Positions 1 to 10,951 of a stretch of 64,000 nucleotides of DNA are shown here, piece after piece. Numbering within the stretch: position 1 is the stretch's first letter; every line of letters starts with the position of its first letter. Under the pieces are notes generated by a model, which searched no databases, was not told the origin of the DNA, and saw only the letters and a program-made list of their open reading frames with translations. A program made the position numbers and the translations under genes. The stretch is taken from assembly GCA_026120185.1 (NCBI GenBank), contig JANUWF010001491.1, positions 310,001 through 374,000 of the forward strand, read 5' to 3'. The stretch comes from Voacanga thouarsii. Lineage: Eukaryota; Streptophyta; Magnoliopsida; Gentianales; Apocynaceae.

Positions 1-1200
1 TGATTAAACCAGAATTTTCTACTTACCTTGCTAGGAACTTTGGCCAACTCTAGAACATAGAGCATTCTCCATTTTATTTCTATATTTTAGATAACCATGT
101 GAAATTGAATAGCTGAAAACCTTCAAAGATTGGACACTATTAGCAACACCTTACCTTAAGAATCTCCACTATTTCCTCAACCATCCTTCAAAATTCAAAT
201 TTGAACGACACCTAGAATCCCTCTCACCTAGCTAAGATTGAATCATCACACAAAACAAGGCCATTTGGCCATCACCAATCCAAGAACACTCTTACCTTCC
301 TTCTAATTTTTTCTCTTGTTCTCTCAAGAACTCCAAGAACACACACTACCTCTCTTCAACTCTCTAGCCACATTTAACCACACCAAACCACTCTAAAACC
401 TTCAAATCAACTACAATACAATCTACTTTCTTCTTTAACACAATCAATAACACCAAATCAATCAAAGACTTTTCACCTCTCAAATCAAAACAAGCATTCT
501 TCTTTTGCGCCAATAAGAACAAAAAGGTAAACTGAGTCTAAGACATCATTTCATGTTCCTTTTTTACTTCTCTTTTATTCTTTTTCTTACTCTTCTTCGC
601 AATCTACTTTTGGCTAACATTATTGATGGACATGGATGGACCCCTTCAAACCATTTGTCTCTCAAAGGTGCTCACTAAGGCAATCAAGACTCCTCGACTA
701 TCTAACGTCACCTTTAACAAAAAACGATCATTAAGACAAGTATCTTAATCTAACTCTCATATTCTTTTTGAAACTCAAGTTGTATAGGATGATGTCAAAA
801 TAGGAGAGTTGATATGATTTACGATGATCCAGTAACGTTTAGAAAGATATTTATGGTGTATGAGGTTTTATGATATAAAGGTTGATATATGCATTATGAC
901 TGCTTTATGAATTATGTTAACCCTAAGGGCATTCTCTTGTATTTTTACTTATGACAATATTGATACAGACTAACTTATGTGATCTATATGTGATAGGACA
1001 TGTTAGACCTCAGTTCTTCCAAAGGCGTGCAATTCGAGCAATGGAATTCAAGTCGAGTACAACTTCAACTTAAGAGCTTGCAAATCGTGAAGTCTTTGTG
1101 AAAGGACTATGGACTAGGAATCATTATTAAGGTATTACTTGTAAAATTCCTATGTCTCTTTACCTTAATGATCAATTTATTTTTACCTTGAAGCACACAA
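1..1200 (+). repeat. Remnant of a long LTR leader
   Basis: No gene is visible. Positions about 180-530 are rich in C and A and poor in G, and end in a splice-donor-like AAAAAG|GTAAACT (GT at 527). The same layout occurs inside the better-defined long LTRs of this window at 10560-10830 and 52850-53670. I infer a diverged LTR fragment of that gypsy-like family, in plus orientation. Neither edge can be placed. Confidence 0.4.
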
Positions 1201-2213
1201 ATAAAATTATTTTAAAAAGTAAGTATTCAGATGTTTGGATTGAGTAGTTTGGATGAACCTCTAAATCCAAACTCCATCCAAAACTTTGTAACAGTTTCAA
1301 AATGTTTCTGCCTAAAAAAGTGTTGTTTTAGACTCACATTTTGGAGGCACATTCTTCCAATTCTTAAGTCTAAAATTCTAAAAAACCTGACAACGAAAAA
1401 TTCGTCGTTACTAGTTGTTGCTATCTTATTTTTTTGCTCCTATAAAAGCTTTCAAAACTGGATTTTAAATTAGATTTTTGTGTTATCTTTCCCAGAAATA
1501 CTCTTACACTTTAGAATAAAAAAATCTCCCGTTTTATTTGTGCTTCAAAAGTGAAATTAAATTGTTAAAAAGGTAAAAGGTGTTGGTGCTCATTGGTTCA
1601 CAATCTGCTCAAATTTGTGAGTTATTTCTACAAACTTTCTTTTAATCTATCTCGTATCAATGTTAAGAAGGTAAAACCCAATTGGGGTGAGCCTTGATTG
1701 TTGAGATTGAAGAGGTTTTGTGTAAAACCAAGGTTGGTAATCCTCTTGTGTAAGATTGGTGTTCCCTACCACCATTGACTTGGAAAAAAGGTTTTAGTGA
1801 GTGTGTTGAAATCCTTAAGTAAGAACTTAAGGTAGTAGATGTAGATCATTTGATTATCGAACCACTATAAATCTCTGAGTTTCATTTTGTGTCTTTTACT
1901 TAAATTTCTTCACTACACTCTCATTGAATTTTATCTTTAAATGTTCTATCATGTTTGCTAAAATCAATGAACTATTTATGATCCTTGCATTGTGATTTAA
2001 ACCTGTCATTTAATATCTCAACTACCCATCTTTATTTCATATCATTTTGTGCTGTCATTAAAAGACTCCTGATCGCACTATTGAAATCGCGAAGCACCCT
2101 TAAAGTTTCAAAGTATCTCTGCTGATCAATTTGAAAGATTTATTTTAGGGAACTAAAATTTTAATCTGCCCTTATTTGCCAAAAATCTTATTCACCCCCT
2201 CTAAGGTTTTTCA
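1201..2213 (+). repeat. Probable 5' LTR region of copia-1
   Basis: Non-coding AT-rich sequence directly before a primer site. It ends in a pyrimidine-rich stretch and the dinucleotide CA at 2212-2213, as expected for the 3' end of a copia LTR. The left edge is not resolved and no second LTR copy exists in the window to align with. Short open frames here show no domain and are ignored. Confidence 0.4.
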
Positions 2214-2214
2214 A

Positions 2215-2228
2215 TTGGTATTAAACCG
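2215..2228 (+). other. Primer binding site of copia-1 (degenerate tRNA-Met type)
   Basis: TTGGTATTAAACCG differs by a few bases from the usual complement of initiator tRNA-Met (TGGTATCAGAGC). It lies one base after the presumed LTR end and about 50 bases before a gag-like start codon. Confidence 0.55.
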
Positions 2229-2275
2229 TTGGTCTATATTATTTTCAGTCTAACAACCATGTAGAAAAGATCCTT

Positions 2276-3215
2276 ATGGCAAACACATATACTCTGCCTT
2301 ATGTTGAAGGGTCTTCAACAAACCGACCTCTTTTGTTCAATGGAAGCAACTATACATTTTGAAAAAAAATAGAATGAAGATTTATGTCTACTCAATCAAT
2401 TTTGAGTTGTAGAATCTGATTGAGAATGGACCATTTATTCCATCAAAGTTCATTGAAGGCAGAAAAGTGTCTAAACAAAGTGATGAATATGATAAAGAGG
2501 ATATTTCAAATATTACCTTGAATTTTTAGGCAATAATTATATTGTGTTATACTCTTGATGCTAATGAATATAACCGGGTGAGTGGCTGTGATTCAGCTCA
2601 TGAAATGTGGAGACTATTTGAGGTCACCCATGAGAGGATCAATTAAGTGAAAGAATCAAAGCTAGGACTCCTTGTTCGAGACTATGAATTGTTCTCTATG
2701 AAGCCGAGTGAGAACATAACCAATATGTTCACTCGAGTCACAAACATTATGAATGGTCTAAAAGTATATAGAAAAACTTGTTCTCTCAAAGAACAAAACA
2801 AAAAAACTACTTGATGTTTTACCAAAGAGTTGGCAACCAAAAACCTTGGCTATAAAGGAATCTAAAAATCTGAATAACTTACCCACTGAAGAGCTAATTG
2901 GCTCTCTCTTGACCCATAAAATAAAACTTAAAAGGTTTCAAGAATATGATGATGATGATGAGACAAGAAAATGGGGAACTGCCTTAAAAGTAGTTGATGA
3001 AGAGCCTAACAATTATCAGAATGATTATGATGATGGCTCTACTTTAGACACAGAAGAATTGCCTATGGTATCTAGAAAGTTTAGAAAAATCTTTAGAAAT
3101 GGCCATTTCAAAAAGGGTAAGAAGCTCGTGAAAAAGAAAGGACGGACTTCTCTTTCAAACCTCAATGCTTTAAATGCAAAAGCACGGTACACTTCATTGC
3201 TAATTGTCCAGTGGT
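2276..3215 (+). pseudogene. copia-1 gag (broken)
   Basis: An ATG at 2276 opens a gag-like frame with the plant copia opening pattern (LFNGSNY, then MWRLFEVTHE and ITNMFTRVTNIMNGL). Several in-frame stops and at least one frame change occur before 2846. An open piece at 2846-3217 covers the charged region before the nucleic-acid-binding knuckle. The knuckle itself, CFKCKSTVHFIANCP (3166-3210), is a CCHC box in another frame, so a frameshift separates the two. Gag would form the particle that packages the element RNA. A 19-base A run follows at 3216-3234. Confidence 0.75.
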
Positions 3216-3237
3216 AAAAAAAAAAAAAAAAAAAGGA

Positions 3238-3976
3238 GGCCAAGCAATTTAGAAAGAAAAAGAAGGACACAAAATTGAAGAACAAAAAATTACTAATTAG
3301 AACTTGGGATCAAGCAAAATCTAAAACTGAAGAAAGCTGCGATTCAAAAAATGAAATAGCCAACGTCTGTTTCATGGCTATAGAGTATACAGAAAATCCT
3401 ACATCTCTAAATTTAACAACTAATTTGCATGTTTCTGATTGTGAAAAGCATGATGATCCTAGTGAATTGCTTTTTGATATATTTCATGAACTAAAGAAAT
3501 TATCTAAAAGAAACAAAGAAATAAAAATAAATTTTGGTTCCTTATTAAATGAGAATATAAAGTTGTTAAATGAGAATGAAATCTCACTTGAGTCATATAT
3601 GAGCTCGGACATTGAACAGAATGTTATCATCACTTCCTTGCATCATATGTCTCTAAAAAATAAATGCTTATGTGATAAAATATGTTCTCTTGAAACTATG
3701 GTAAGAAATTTTGACGATATGAAGAATAGAGTTAATAATCTTACCACATGCATTGCAAAGCTTACAAATGGCAAAAATAATTTGGAAAAATTGCTTGGGG
3801 CACAACCCATAGCTGGGAACCGAAATGTTCTAGGCTATAGGCATGATGTTAGAACTAAAAATTATAAATCTTGCTTTGTAAGAGCTGCTTCATCACATAT
3901 GACACATAACAATTGCACAGATTGTGAAAAACTTGGATATACAGCATCTAAGTGCCATATTAGGAGGAAGGTGTAA
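3238..3976 (+). pseudogene. copia-1 spacer between zinc knuckle and protease
   Basis: An open frame from 3275 to 3976 encodes a hydrophilic, lysine- and glutamate-rich segment. It includes the ENEIANVCFMA-type stretch that follows the knuckle in SIRE/Maximus elements, a predicted helical, coiled-coil-like middle (LSKRNKEIKINFGSLLNENIK) and a closing NNLEKLLGAQ. No enzymatic motif is present. It is part of the gag-pol polyprotein in this lineage. Its function is not known to me. Confidence 0.6.
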
Positions 3977-4084
3977 TCTAGTATGAAAATTGTTTGAAAG
4001 GTAAAAAGAACTATCACTAACCCCTATGGAACCAAGAATGTATGGGTACCAAAAGTCACTCTTCCATCTTATGTATAGGAACAT

Positions 4085-4507
4085 TTGCTGGACAAAGGCA
4101 GCTCCACAAAATGGTTTTTGGATAGTGGAAACTCACGGCACATGACAGGAAATGCCAAACTATTGGAAAGTATTCAAGCTACAAGTGATGGATTTATCAT
4201 TTTTGGAGACAAAAAGAAAGAAAAAATACTTGTTATAGCTAATATTGGTAAAAGATCTTCAACTATCATCAAGCATGTGCTATTAATTGATGAATTAAAG
4301 TATAACCTTCTTAGTATCAACCAACTATGTAATAATAGATGTAAAGTTGTTTTTGAAAAAGATTCTTGCATCATTATGGATAGTTCCAACAATAAGACTA
4401 TTCTTGTTGCTAATCGTGTTAGAAATGTTTATGTTCTTTATCTTGATGATCTTGTAACACATGATATTAGATGCCTCTTTATGAATGATGACAATAGCTA
4501 TCTTTAG
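4085..4507 (+). pseudogene. copia-1 aspartic protease region
   Basis: The open frame carries WFLDSGNSRHMTG near its start. In copia proteases the catalytic signature reads D-S/T-G followed by a small residue and a conserved H-M/L. It continues with the usual KYNLLSINQLC segment. A stop at 4505-4507 separates it from the next domain, where HRRLGH (GAG-pre-integrase) can be read just after the stop. The protease would cut the element's polyprotein. Confidence 0.75.
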
Positions 4508-5609
4508 CATAGAAGATTAGGTCATATATTTATTGATTTGCTAAACAAATTGTCTTCAAAATAATTTGTTAGAGAACTGCCCAAAATGAGATTTGATAGA
4601 AATCGAGTATGTGATGCTTGCCAATTTGGAAAACAAACCAAAACCTCTTTTAAGCCTAGAAAAATAATTTCAACATCAAAACCTCTTGAGCTCATAAACA
4701 TGAATTTGTTTGGACCAATGAGGACCATTAGTCTTAGTGGTAAAAGGTGTACTTATGTAATTGTGGATGACTTCTCAAGAATCACTTGGACCTTGTTTCT
4801 TGCTCAAAATGATGAAGCCTTCTCTGAATTTTCAAAAATACTCAAGCGTGCTCAAAACTTCCTTGGTTGCAAAATTGATCTCAATTAGGAGCGACAATGG
4901 TAGAGAATTTTGCAATCATAATTTCACTAAATTTTGTGAGAAAAGTGTTATTTCACATAATTTTTCAACTGCCAAAACTCCTCAACAAAACGGTGTGGTT
5001 GAGAGGAAAAATAGAACCTTACAAGAAATAGTAAGATCAATGCTATGTGAAAATTCCGTTCCAAAATATTTTTGGGCTAAGGCAGTGAATACTGCCTGCT
5101 ATATTGTCAACCGAGTTATGCTAAGACCTTTCCTAAGAAAAACTCATTTTGAACTCATATTTGACAAAGTTCCTTCCATTTCATATTTTAAAATTTTTGG
5201 ATGCAAATATTTTATCCTTTAATACTCGTGACAACCTTGGAAAATTTGATAGCCAATCTGATGAGGCTATATTTCTTGGATATTCTTCAAGCAAAAAGGT
5301 ATATAGAGTATATAATAAAAGAATTCTATGTGTGGAAAAATCTGTACATATTGTGTTTGATAAATCAAATATATATTCTTCTAGAAATGATGATGATGAT
5401 ATAGATGTCCCAAAAGAAAAGGGCATTGAACAGCATATGACTCCTCCACTTGATACTCAAGCCAAATAAGATGAACTAGAAGAAAACAAGCTGAAGAAAA
5501 CATTAAAGAATTGAAGAACTCAAAAATCAAGATCTGGCAAGAGATTGGAAGTACAAAACTGTCCATCCAAAAAGCAGATCATTGGTGATCCTAGCTGTGG
5601 AGTCAAAAC
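4508..5609 (+). pseudogene. copia-1 integrase and post-integrase region
   Basis: Open pieces at 4586-4888, 4761-5222 and 5149-5469 lie in different frames and together cover the zinc-binding CDACQFGK segment, the integrase core with VDDFSRITW, RSDNGREF and TPQQNGVVERKNRT, and the C-terminal NLGKFDSQSDEAIFLGYS segment. The catalytic D, D and E are all readable, but at least two frameshifts break the gene. It stops at 5609, where copia-2 inserted. The integrase would join element cDNA to the host genome. Confidence 0.85.
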
Positions 5610-7279
5610 TGTTAGTGTTGTGCCCTAAATGCAATCATTTATACCATGTATATTGTATAATAATTAAAAAAAAAGAGGCATTCTTTATCTTTCAGTTTGA
5701 TTATTATATCTAAATATGCGTATAAACTATTTGATAAAGTCTCTAGTACAACACAGTGTTAAGAAAATCATGATAGAGATCATGATGTAAGATTCTTACT
5801 ACACTAAATAGTATTTGTACTTGAATAATCCCTAGTCATAGTATTAATGAGATGGGACATTATTAATACGCCAAGATTAGCACATGTTATATCTCTTGAT
5901 TAGATCAAACGGTGGTTCTCATAACCGTGAGTATTGTGATACTCAGAGTTAATATGCGGATGCTTGTTACATAAACAAATTCATTGGATGACCAAACTTT
6001 GAGATAATCACGTGGATAAGCTAATGAGTGTCAGTGATAGAATCTCATTATAGCAAGTGTGCAAGTATTCATAGACTCTCCAATGTATATTATTTATCGA
6101 GCGTTGTACTTTGATTCTAATCTTTGGAATCTTACAAGGATCACCTATAGGATGGATATTGGGTACAATATAAAGAAAACAAAAATAGCTAAGAGGGTCA
6201 ATAAAGGATTCATCACTCCTAATAGTAGGAGAGTATATCTCAGGGCTACTTGTAGAAATCATTACTCATGAAGTCCTTGGCCAAGACGACTATGTAATGA
6301 AAATAATTCTAAATTTGATACACATATCGAGTAATGAATTTCTTGAACAAGTACTAAAATATTCGGACCAAAATTAATAATATTCTGGATGGAATTGGCA
6401 CTAATTCCATGCTTTAGACCGGATGAGATATAGTATGGTGAAAAGAGTTTATTGCACTGATTATTTATTATTGAAATGTTCATGTCAAGCCACTTGACTT
6501 TTTGGACTTTTAGGTGATCAAGAGTCATTGCTATATGTCGCTCTGGATCTGCTAAACATGAATTTATTAATTATAGCATTAATGAATTAATCCTATATTT
6601 TATTTAGGGTTATTAATTCTAAATATGTTAGAATTAATTCATATTATACTACCAATAAGACCAGAAAACCTATTGGGTCAAACACAATAAAGATTTGAAT
6701 GCTCAATATATATTATTTGATAATATTGTGAGATTAATTATGAGAAGAAAATATATTTATAGATGAATTATAAGTTTGTTATAATTCATGGGACTTGGTT
6801 GCAATTATATAAACTTCAAGGGCCCAATTATAGACATTGGATCTTGGAGGACTTAATTGCAATTAACATAAATTCTAAAAACTATAAATATGGGAATTGT
6901 TCCCTTGTGTAGATGTTGGAAAAATAGAAGGTGTGAAATGGATGTTCCTTCTCCTTCTTTATCCTTGTTCTTCCCCAATTAAACCTAGCCGCTTCTTTTC
7001 TACTAGCATAGTTTTAAGCGGGTTTTGTGATCAATTCAACCTTGTGTGGATTACTGCTAGAGACAATCCTACTCTTGGATTGTTGTGGCACCAGCTGGAC
7101 GATCAAAATAGAGGAATTAGTTCCTTTGTTGACACAAGAATTTTTGTTTTCTACTACAGAAGGTAATCTTCATTTCCTTCCTATATTCCCATTTTAATTG
7201 CAAACACGTGATCCTTGGGCATGAATTTCATAGTTATATTTGCTACGTTCTTATTTGATAAGTATGATGAATCCTAACA
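5610..7279 (+). repeat. copia-2 5' LTR (1670 bp)
   Basis: It begins TGTTAG and ends CTAACA, a perfect 6-bp inverted end. Positions 5610-6903 align with 17199-18483. The remaining 3' part has no partner because the right LTR is truncated. Small open frames inside it (for example 6897-7166) carry no recognisable domain. Confidence 0.9.
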
Positions 7280-7280
7280 G

Positions 7281-7293
7281 TGGAATTAAAGCC
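7281..7293 (+). other. copia-2 primer binding site
   Basis: TGGAATTAAAGCC lies one base after the 5' LTR and resembles the initiator tRNA-Met complement TGGTATCAGAGCC with three changes. Confidence 0.65.
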
Positions 7294-8956
7294 TCCGTGT
7301 TTGTGTTTTAATGGGTCTTTAATCACTTTGAAATCGTTTCTGAGCATGTAACTGTATGAACATGGTGATTGTATATCTACTACTTTGTATGGCGTGTCTA
7401 GGTTTTCTAGTTTGAAGAGTCTTTGGGTCATTGAAAAACGGTTGGGAAGCTGTTTCCATGTGGGTCTATTTTGGTGTTAGATTTTTCTGCAATCAAGCTT
7501 TTTATTTAACAATTTGGATTGTTGTTTAAATTGTTATGTAGATTACAGTTGGTTGTTAATATTGATTAACAATGCTCGATATCAAAATTATTTTGAATGA
7601 TCTGAAAATCACATTGCTATTCATGGAAAATTTACAACAAAATTCAGGGAAGAAGATGAACAGTGGTATTTTTCTGCCTCCAAAGCATACTTGGAGTCAG
7701 GTACGTTCGACCCAACTGGCGCTAGGTCCACTCTATTCTTCCCCTGTTGCGTGCCTGTAGAGTACACTTGGCGCCAGGTACGTTCAACCAACCTGGTGCC
7801 AGGTGCACTCTGTTCTAGTACTATTTTATAAATAATAATAATTATTATAATAAGCTTTTTTTTAACTTTTCTAATTTTGAGAATATGTTCTAATAATGAT
7901 TAGAATTTATTTGAAACCCATGATTTTGGATAAAAATATTTTTAAAATTACATGTAGGATCCACAATTTTCTAAAAATTTTATTTCTGCCTAGAACTTAC
8001 TAAAATTTGATGTTGGACCTAAATTTCTCCAAAATACTATTTTGGATGATTGTTCATTAGATGTTTTATGCTTTGTTTTAAGCACCTTTTATTGTCATGG
8101 TGGATGGTAATGGACTAAGACCAAACTTATCTGTTCATGCACCTTTATCGCTTTGTTTTAATTAAATAGGGCCTATGCGTCCTGCCTTATCTCAAATTCT
8201 TATGTAATTCTCTTCTCATCTAACTCTCCTCGAATGTAACTTGAGGTTTCTTCCTTTAAGAAATTATGTAATTAGTTTATATAGGTTATATTGAGGTAGA
8301 ATTTTATTAACAAAATTTTGAAGACGGGAATCAAAACAAAGCGAGATGGTAAGACATTCTACTTAAATCATGCATGAATACATAGGATTGGCCATATTAA
8401 TTCCCTTGATGGCTCGAGGAAATTAATTTAGAAAGTCCATAATCATGCCACGTAATGTGTTTATTATCATGTTTATCAATTTATGCTGTATATTGATAAA
8501 TTGTATGCATGCGAAATGATGAGACAACTAAAAGGAAGATATCCCTCAAATAATATTAAATCTAATACCTTCCATTAATATAGTAAGAACAAGAGCTTTT
8601 TTTCGAGACCAGGTTGTTGGGCATACCCAAACCTACTTGACATTGAGTATGTTTAAGCTATGGGATTTAATTCCTGATTAATGGGTTGGGTTTAACTAAT
8701 TTCTTTATCCCGGTTGGGCTCACCCAATGATACAGTAGTTACATTTGATGTAATTGGTATTAGATACCTATCACTAAACTTAAGAGTGGCTTGTTGGACT
8801 AACCCAAGGTCATTCTTAAGGAATTTAGATACTGGTCCACAAGGAAAATAGTGGAATGACATGAGCATATGCATGTTTAAGAATGTGGGCTATTGATTTG
8901 AGTAAAATAGTGGAATACAAATGCGTTTAATTAAAGACCTAATTACTTGCATATCA
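7294..8956 (+). other. copia-2 untranslated leader
   Basis: About 1.66 kb between primer site and the nested LTR, with no coding domain. A 37-40 bp segment beginning GGTACGTTC occurs twice, at 7700 and 7777, each with a (T)GGCGC-type core followed by a CACTCT box. The rest is AT-rich. The leader resumes at 13245 and runs to the gag start at 13303. Confidence 0.5.
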
Positions 8957-9203
8957 TGTGAAACCCCAGTCAATACCAACGTTAGAGTAAGGGGGTTGGG
9001 ATGCATATCATGCTTTATTTCATGATTAAATATGTTTTCATATGATTTCTATGTGCTTTGAATTTGATTTTTATTATCTTGAAGTCTTGTTGGTGAGTGA
9101 TGTGTGAGAGGGGCAAAATGGTAATTTTTGCCCGAGGTGAAAATAAGGAGATAGCCTGTGGATTGAATAGGAAATAATTTTTCTAGTAGAAATAGCAACA
9201 AGA

Positions 9204-9275
9204 GTTGTTGTGGTTTAGTGGTTAGAGCCTTGGAATTAATTCTTGAGGTCTAAGGTTCAAAGTCCATCATAGAAG
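9204..9275 (+). other. tRNA-like A-box/B-box segment inside the solo LTR
   Basis: TGGTTTAGTGGTTAGAGC (9211-9228) fits an RNA polymerase III A box and GGTTCAAAGTCC (9254-9265) resembles a B box with one extra base. The spacing is that of a tRNA gene, but I could not fold a full cloverleaf. A weaker version sits at the matching place in the LTR at 51962 (about 52215-52270). It could be an old tRNA-derived insertion carried in the LTR family. Confidence 0.4.
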
Positions 9276-10904
9276 CTTTAGCTTGAGTAAATTTTATTTT
9301 GCTTGGAAAAGGATGGTTTCGGCCATGAGGGCCTAGATCAATGTGGTGATGATGTCCTAGGAGAGACATGTTAGGAGAATTCTCACTTCACTCTTTTGTT
9401 CTTCGCGAAATGCCTAAAGGGAATTCATTCTCCCTTGATCTTTAGTTTTTCTTAATTTCCAACTCCTTAGCTTGATCAAGGTATTCTATCCTTTTCCTTT
9501 CCAGAAAATTCAGTAGAGGACTAAGGTCTTTTAGGATCAAAATGTCCTAGTAAAAGGCTTCTCATGGTTTGGAAAATATAAATGATTTGTGGGAAAAATT
9601 CAAGGGGAAAATCCCTCTTGAAAGCTTGCTGAAATTCTTCCTCTAACTTAGTTCATCTATCTTCATGAAATGAGCTGAAATTTTCCAGCTTGTTGTGCCT
9701 TCAAAAGGTCAAAAATTCTAGCTCACATTTCCTCCCAAATGCTACCAGAAAAATGGTCTTTAGGATCAGTTGAAACCTAAAAGTTTCTTGCCCAAATTCG
9801 GACTGCACAAGCTGGAGTAAAACAGGAAAAATTCCTGTACGAAAATCAGCTTTGTGAGCTCCAAATCAAGCTGTTTTCTCCCAGATTTTGTGCAGCACCA
9901 TAGCCATGTTTTTCCTCCATAAAGAAGGCTAGAAACCAGTCTTGAATACCCCTAAAATCCCCTTCAAACCTCGCTGCAAATCTGCTGGAAATGGCAGACG
10001 AAAATTCTGCCAGGAAATTTCTGTTCAGCGAAATTCCTGAGCAGAATTTTTGTCCAGCTTGTTTCCTATTTTGTTTCAACCGAAAACCCCAACCTACTTC
10101 TGTCAAAACCTCTCTTAAACCTTCATTAACAGAGCTCCATTGTTCCCTGAAGCTTCTGCACAAAATTCCCTCCATGGTTGACCGAAAATCTCTCAACCAA
10201 ATCCCTGCAATTTAGCTTGATTACTTTTCAAAAATTTCAGCCATCTTGTTTAACAACTTTCCATAAAATTTTGTTCAATTGATCAGACATCTTCTCCACC
10301 ATTGTGCACCTTAATTTCGGCCACCACAGGTCTCCTTTAACCAGCTTTAATTCCACAGAAAACTGCACAATCCAGTCGGCCATAGGAGAATTCAAAGCTG
10401 TCCAGAAAAATCAAGATATTCTTGGAATATCTAGTTTCCAAATTCTCTTCCTAAAAATATTCTTCAATGATTGTAACAATTAGTCCTTCCTTTCCCTTCC
10501 AAATCAAAGAAGTCACTCCCTAAACCCTACAGAATTTTGGCAGCCACAACTTCTCAGAAAAATCGGCAGCTTCTCTTCTCTCTCTCTCGATTTTCTTCAA
10601 GCAACAAGAACACACACACACACACTACACCAAGAACACCTACTCCTTCTCCACACCTAATACCCCTCCAAACCACTTCAAACCCTCACGAAAACCTCCA
10701 GATTTGATCTACTCCTTGCTGTGCATTCATCAACACCCTTATTAACATCAAACTCCTCAAATCATCTTGCTACTTTGGATCAAAAAGCAGAAATTTCTGT
10801 GAAGAACAAGAACATCTTCAAGGTAAACTTATTCTAACAACTTCATCCTCTTCAAACTTAATCTCTAATGAAAACCTATATGAATAAGCATGCTAATGAT
10901 CTTT

Positions 10905-10908
<4 letters not shown>

Positions 10909-10949
<41 letters not shown>
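10909..10949. repeat. (CT)n microsatellite
   Basis: About 20 CT units. A (CT)n tract sits at the matching position of the related LTR at 63359-63385, so the tract belongs to the LTR family. Confidence 0.95.

Positions 10950-10951
<2 letters not shown>

Larger units (their letters stand above)
2215..5609 (+). mobile_element. Ty1-copia retrotransposon copia-1, truncated (SIRE/Maximus-like)
   Basis: Primer site, gag with zinc knuckle, a long charged spacer, aspartic protease, GAG-pre-integrase and integrase follow in the copia order. Reverse transcriptase, RNase H and the 3' LTR are missing because copia-2 begins at 5610 inside the region after the integrase. Many stops and frameshifts make it inactive. 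The spacer after the knuckle, with acidic and coiled-coil-like sequence, is typical of the SIRE/Maximus lineage; that placement is from memory of family layout and is tentative. Confidence 0.85.

Noticed and set aside
9846..10215. Frames of 116 and 74 codons
   Set aside because: Inside the 4.3-kb solo LTR, repetitive composition, no domain.
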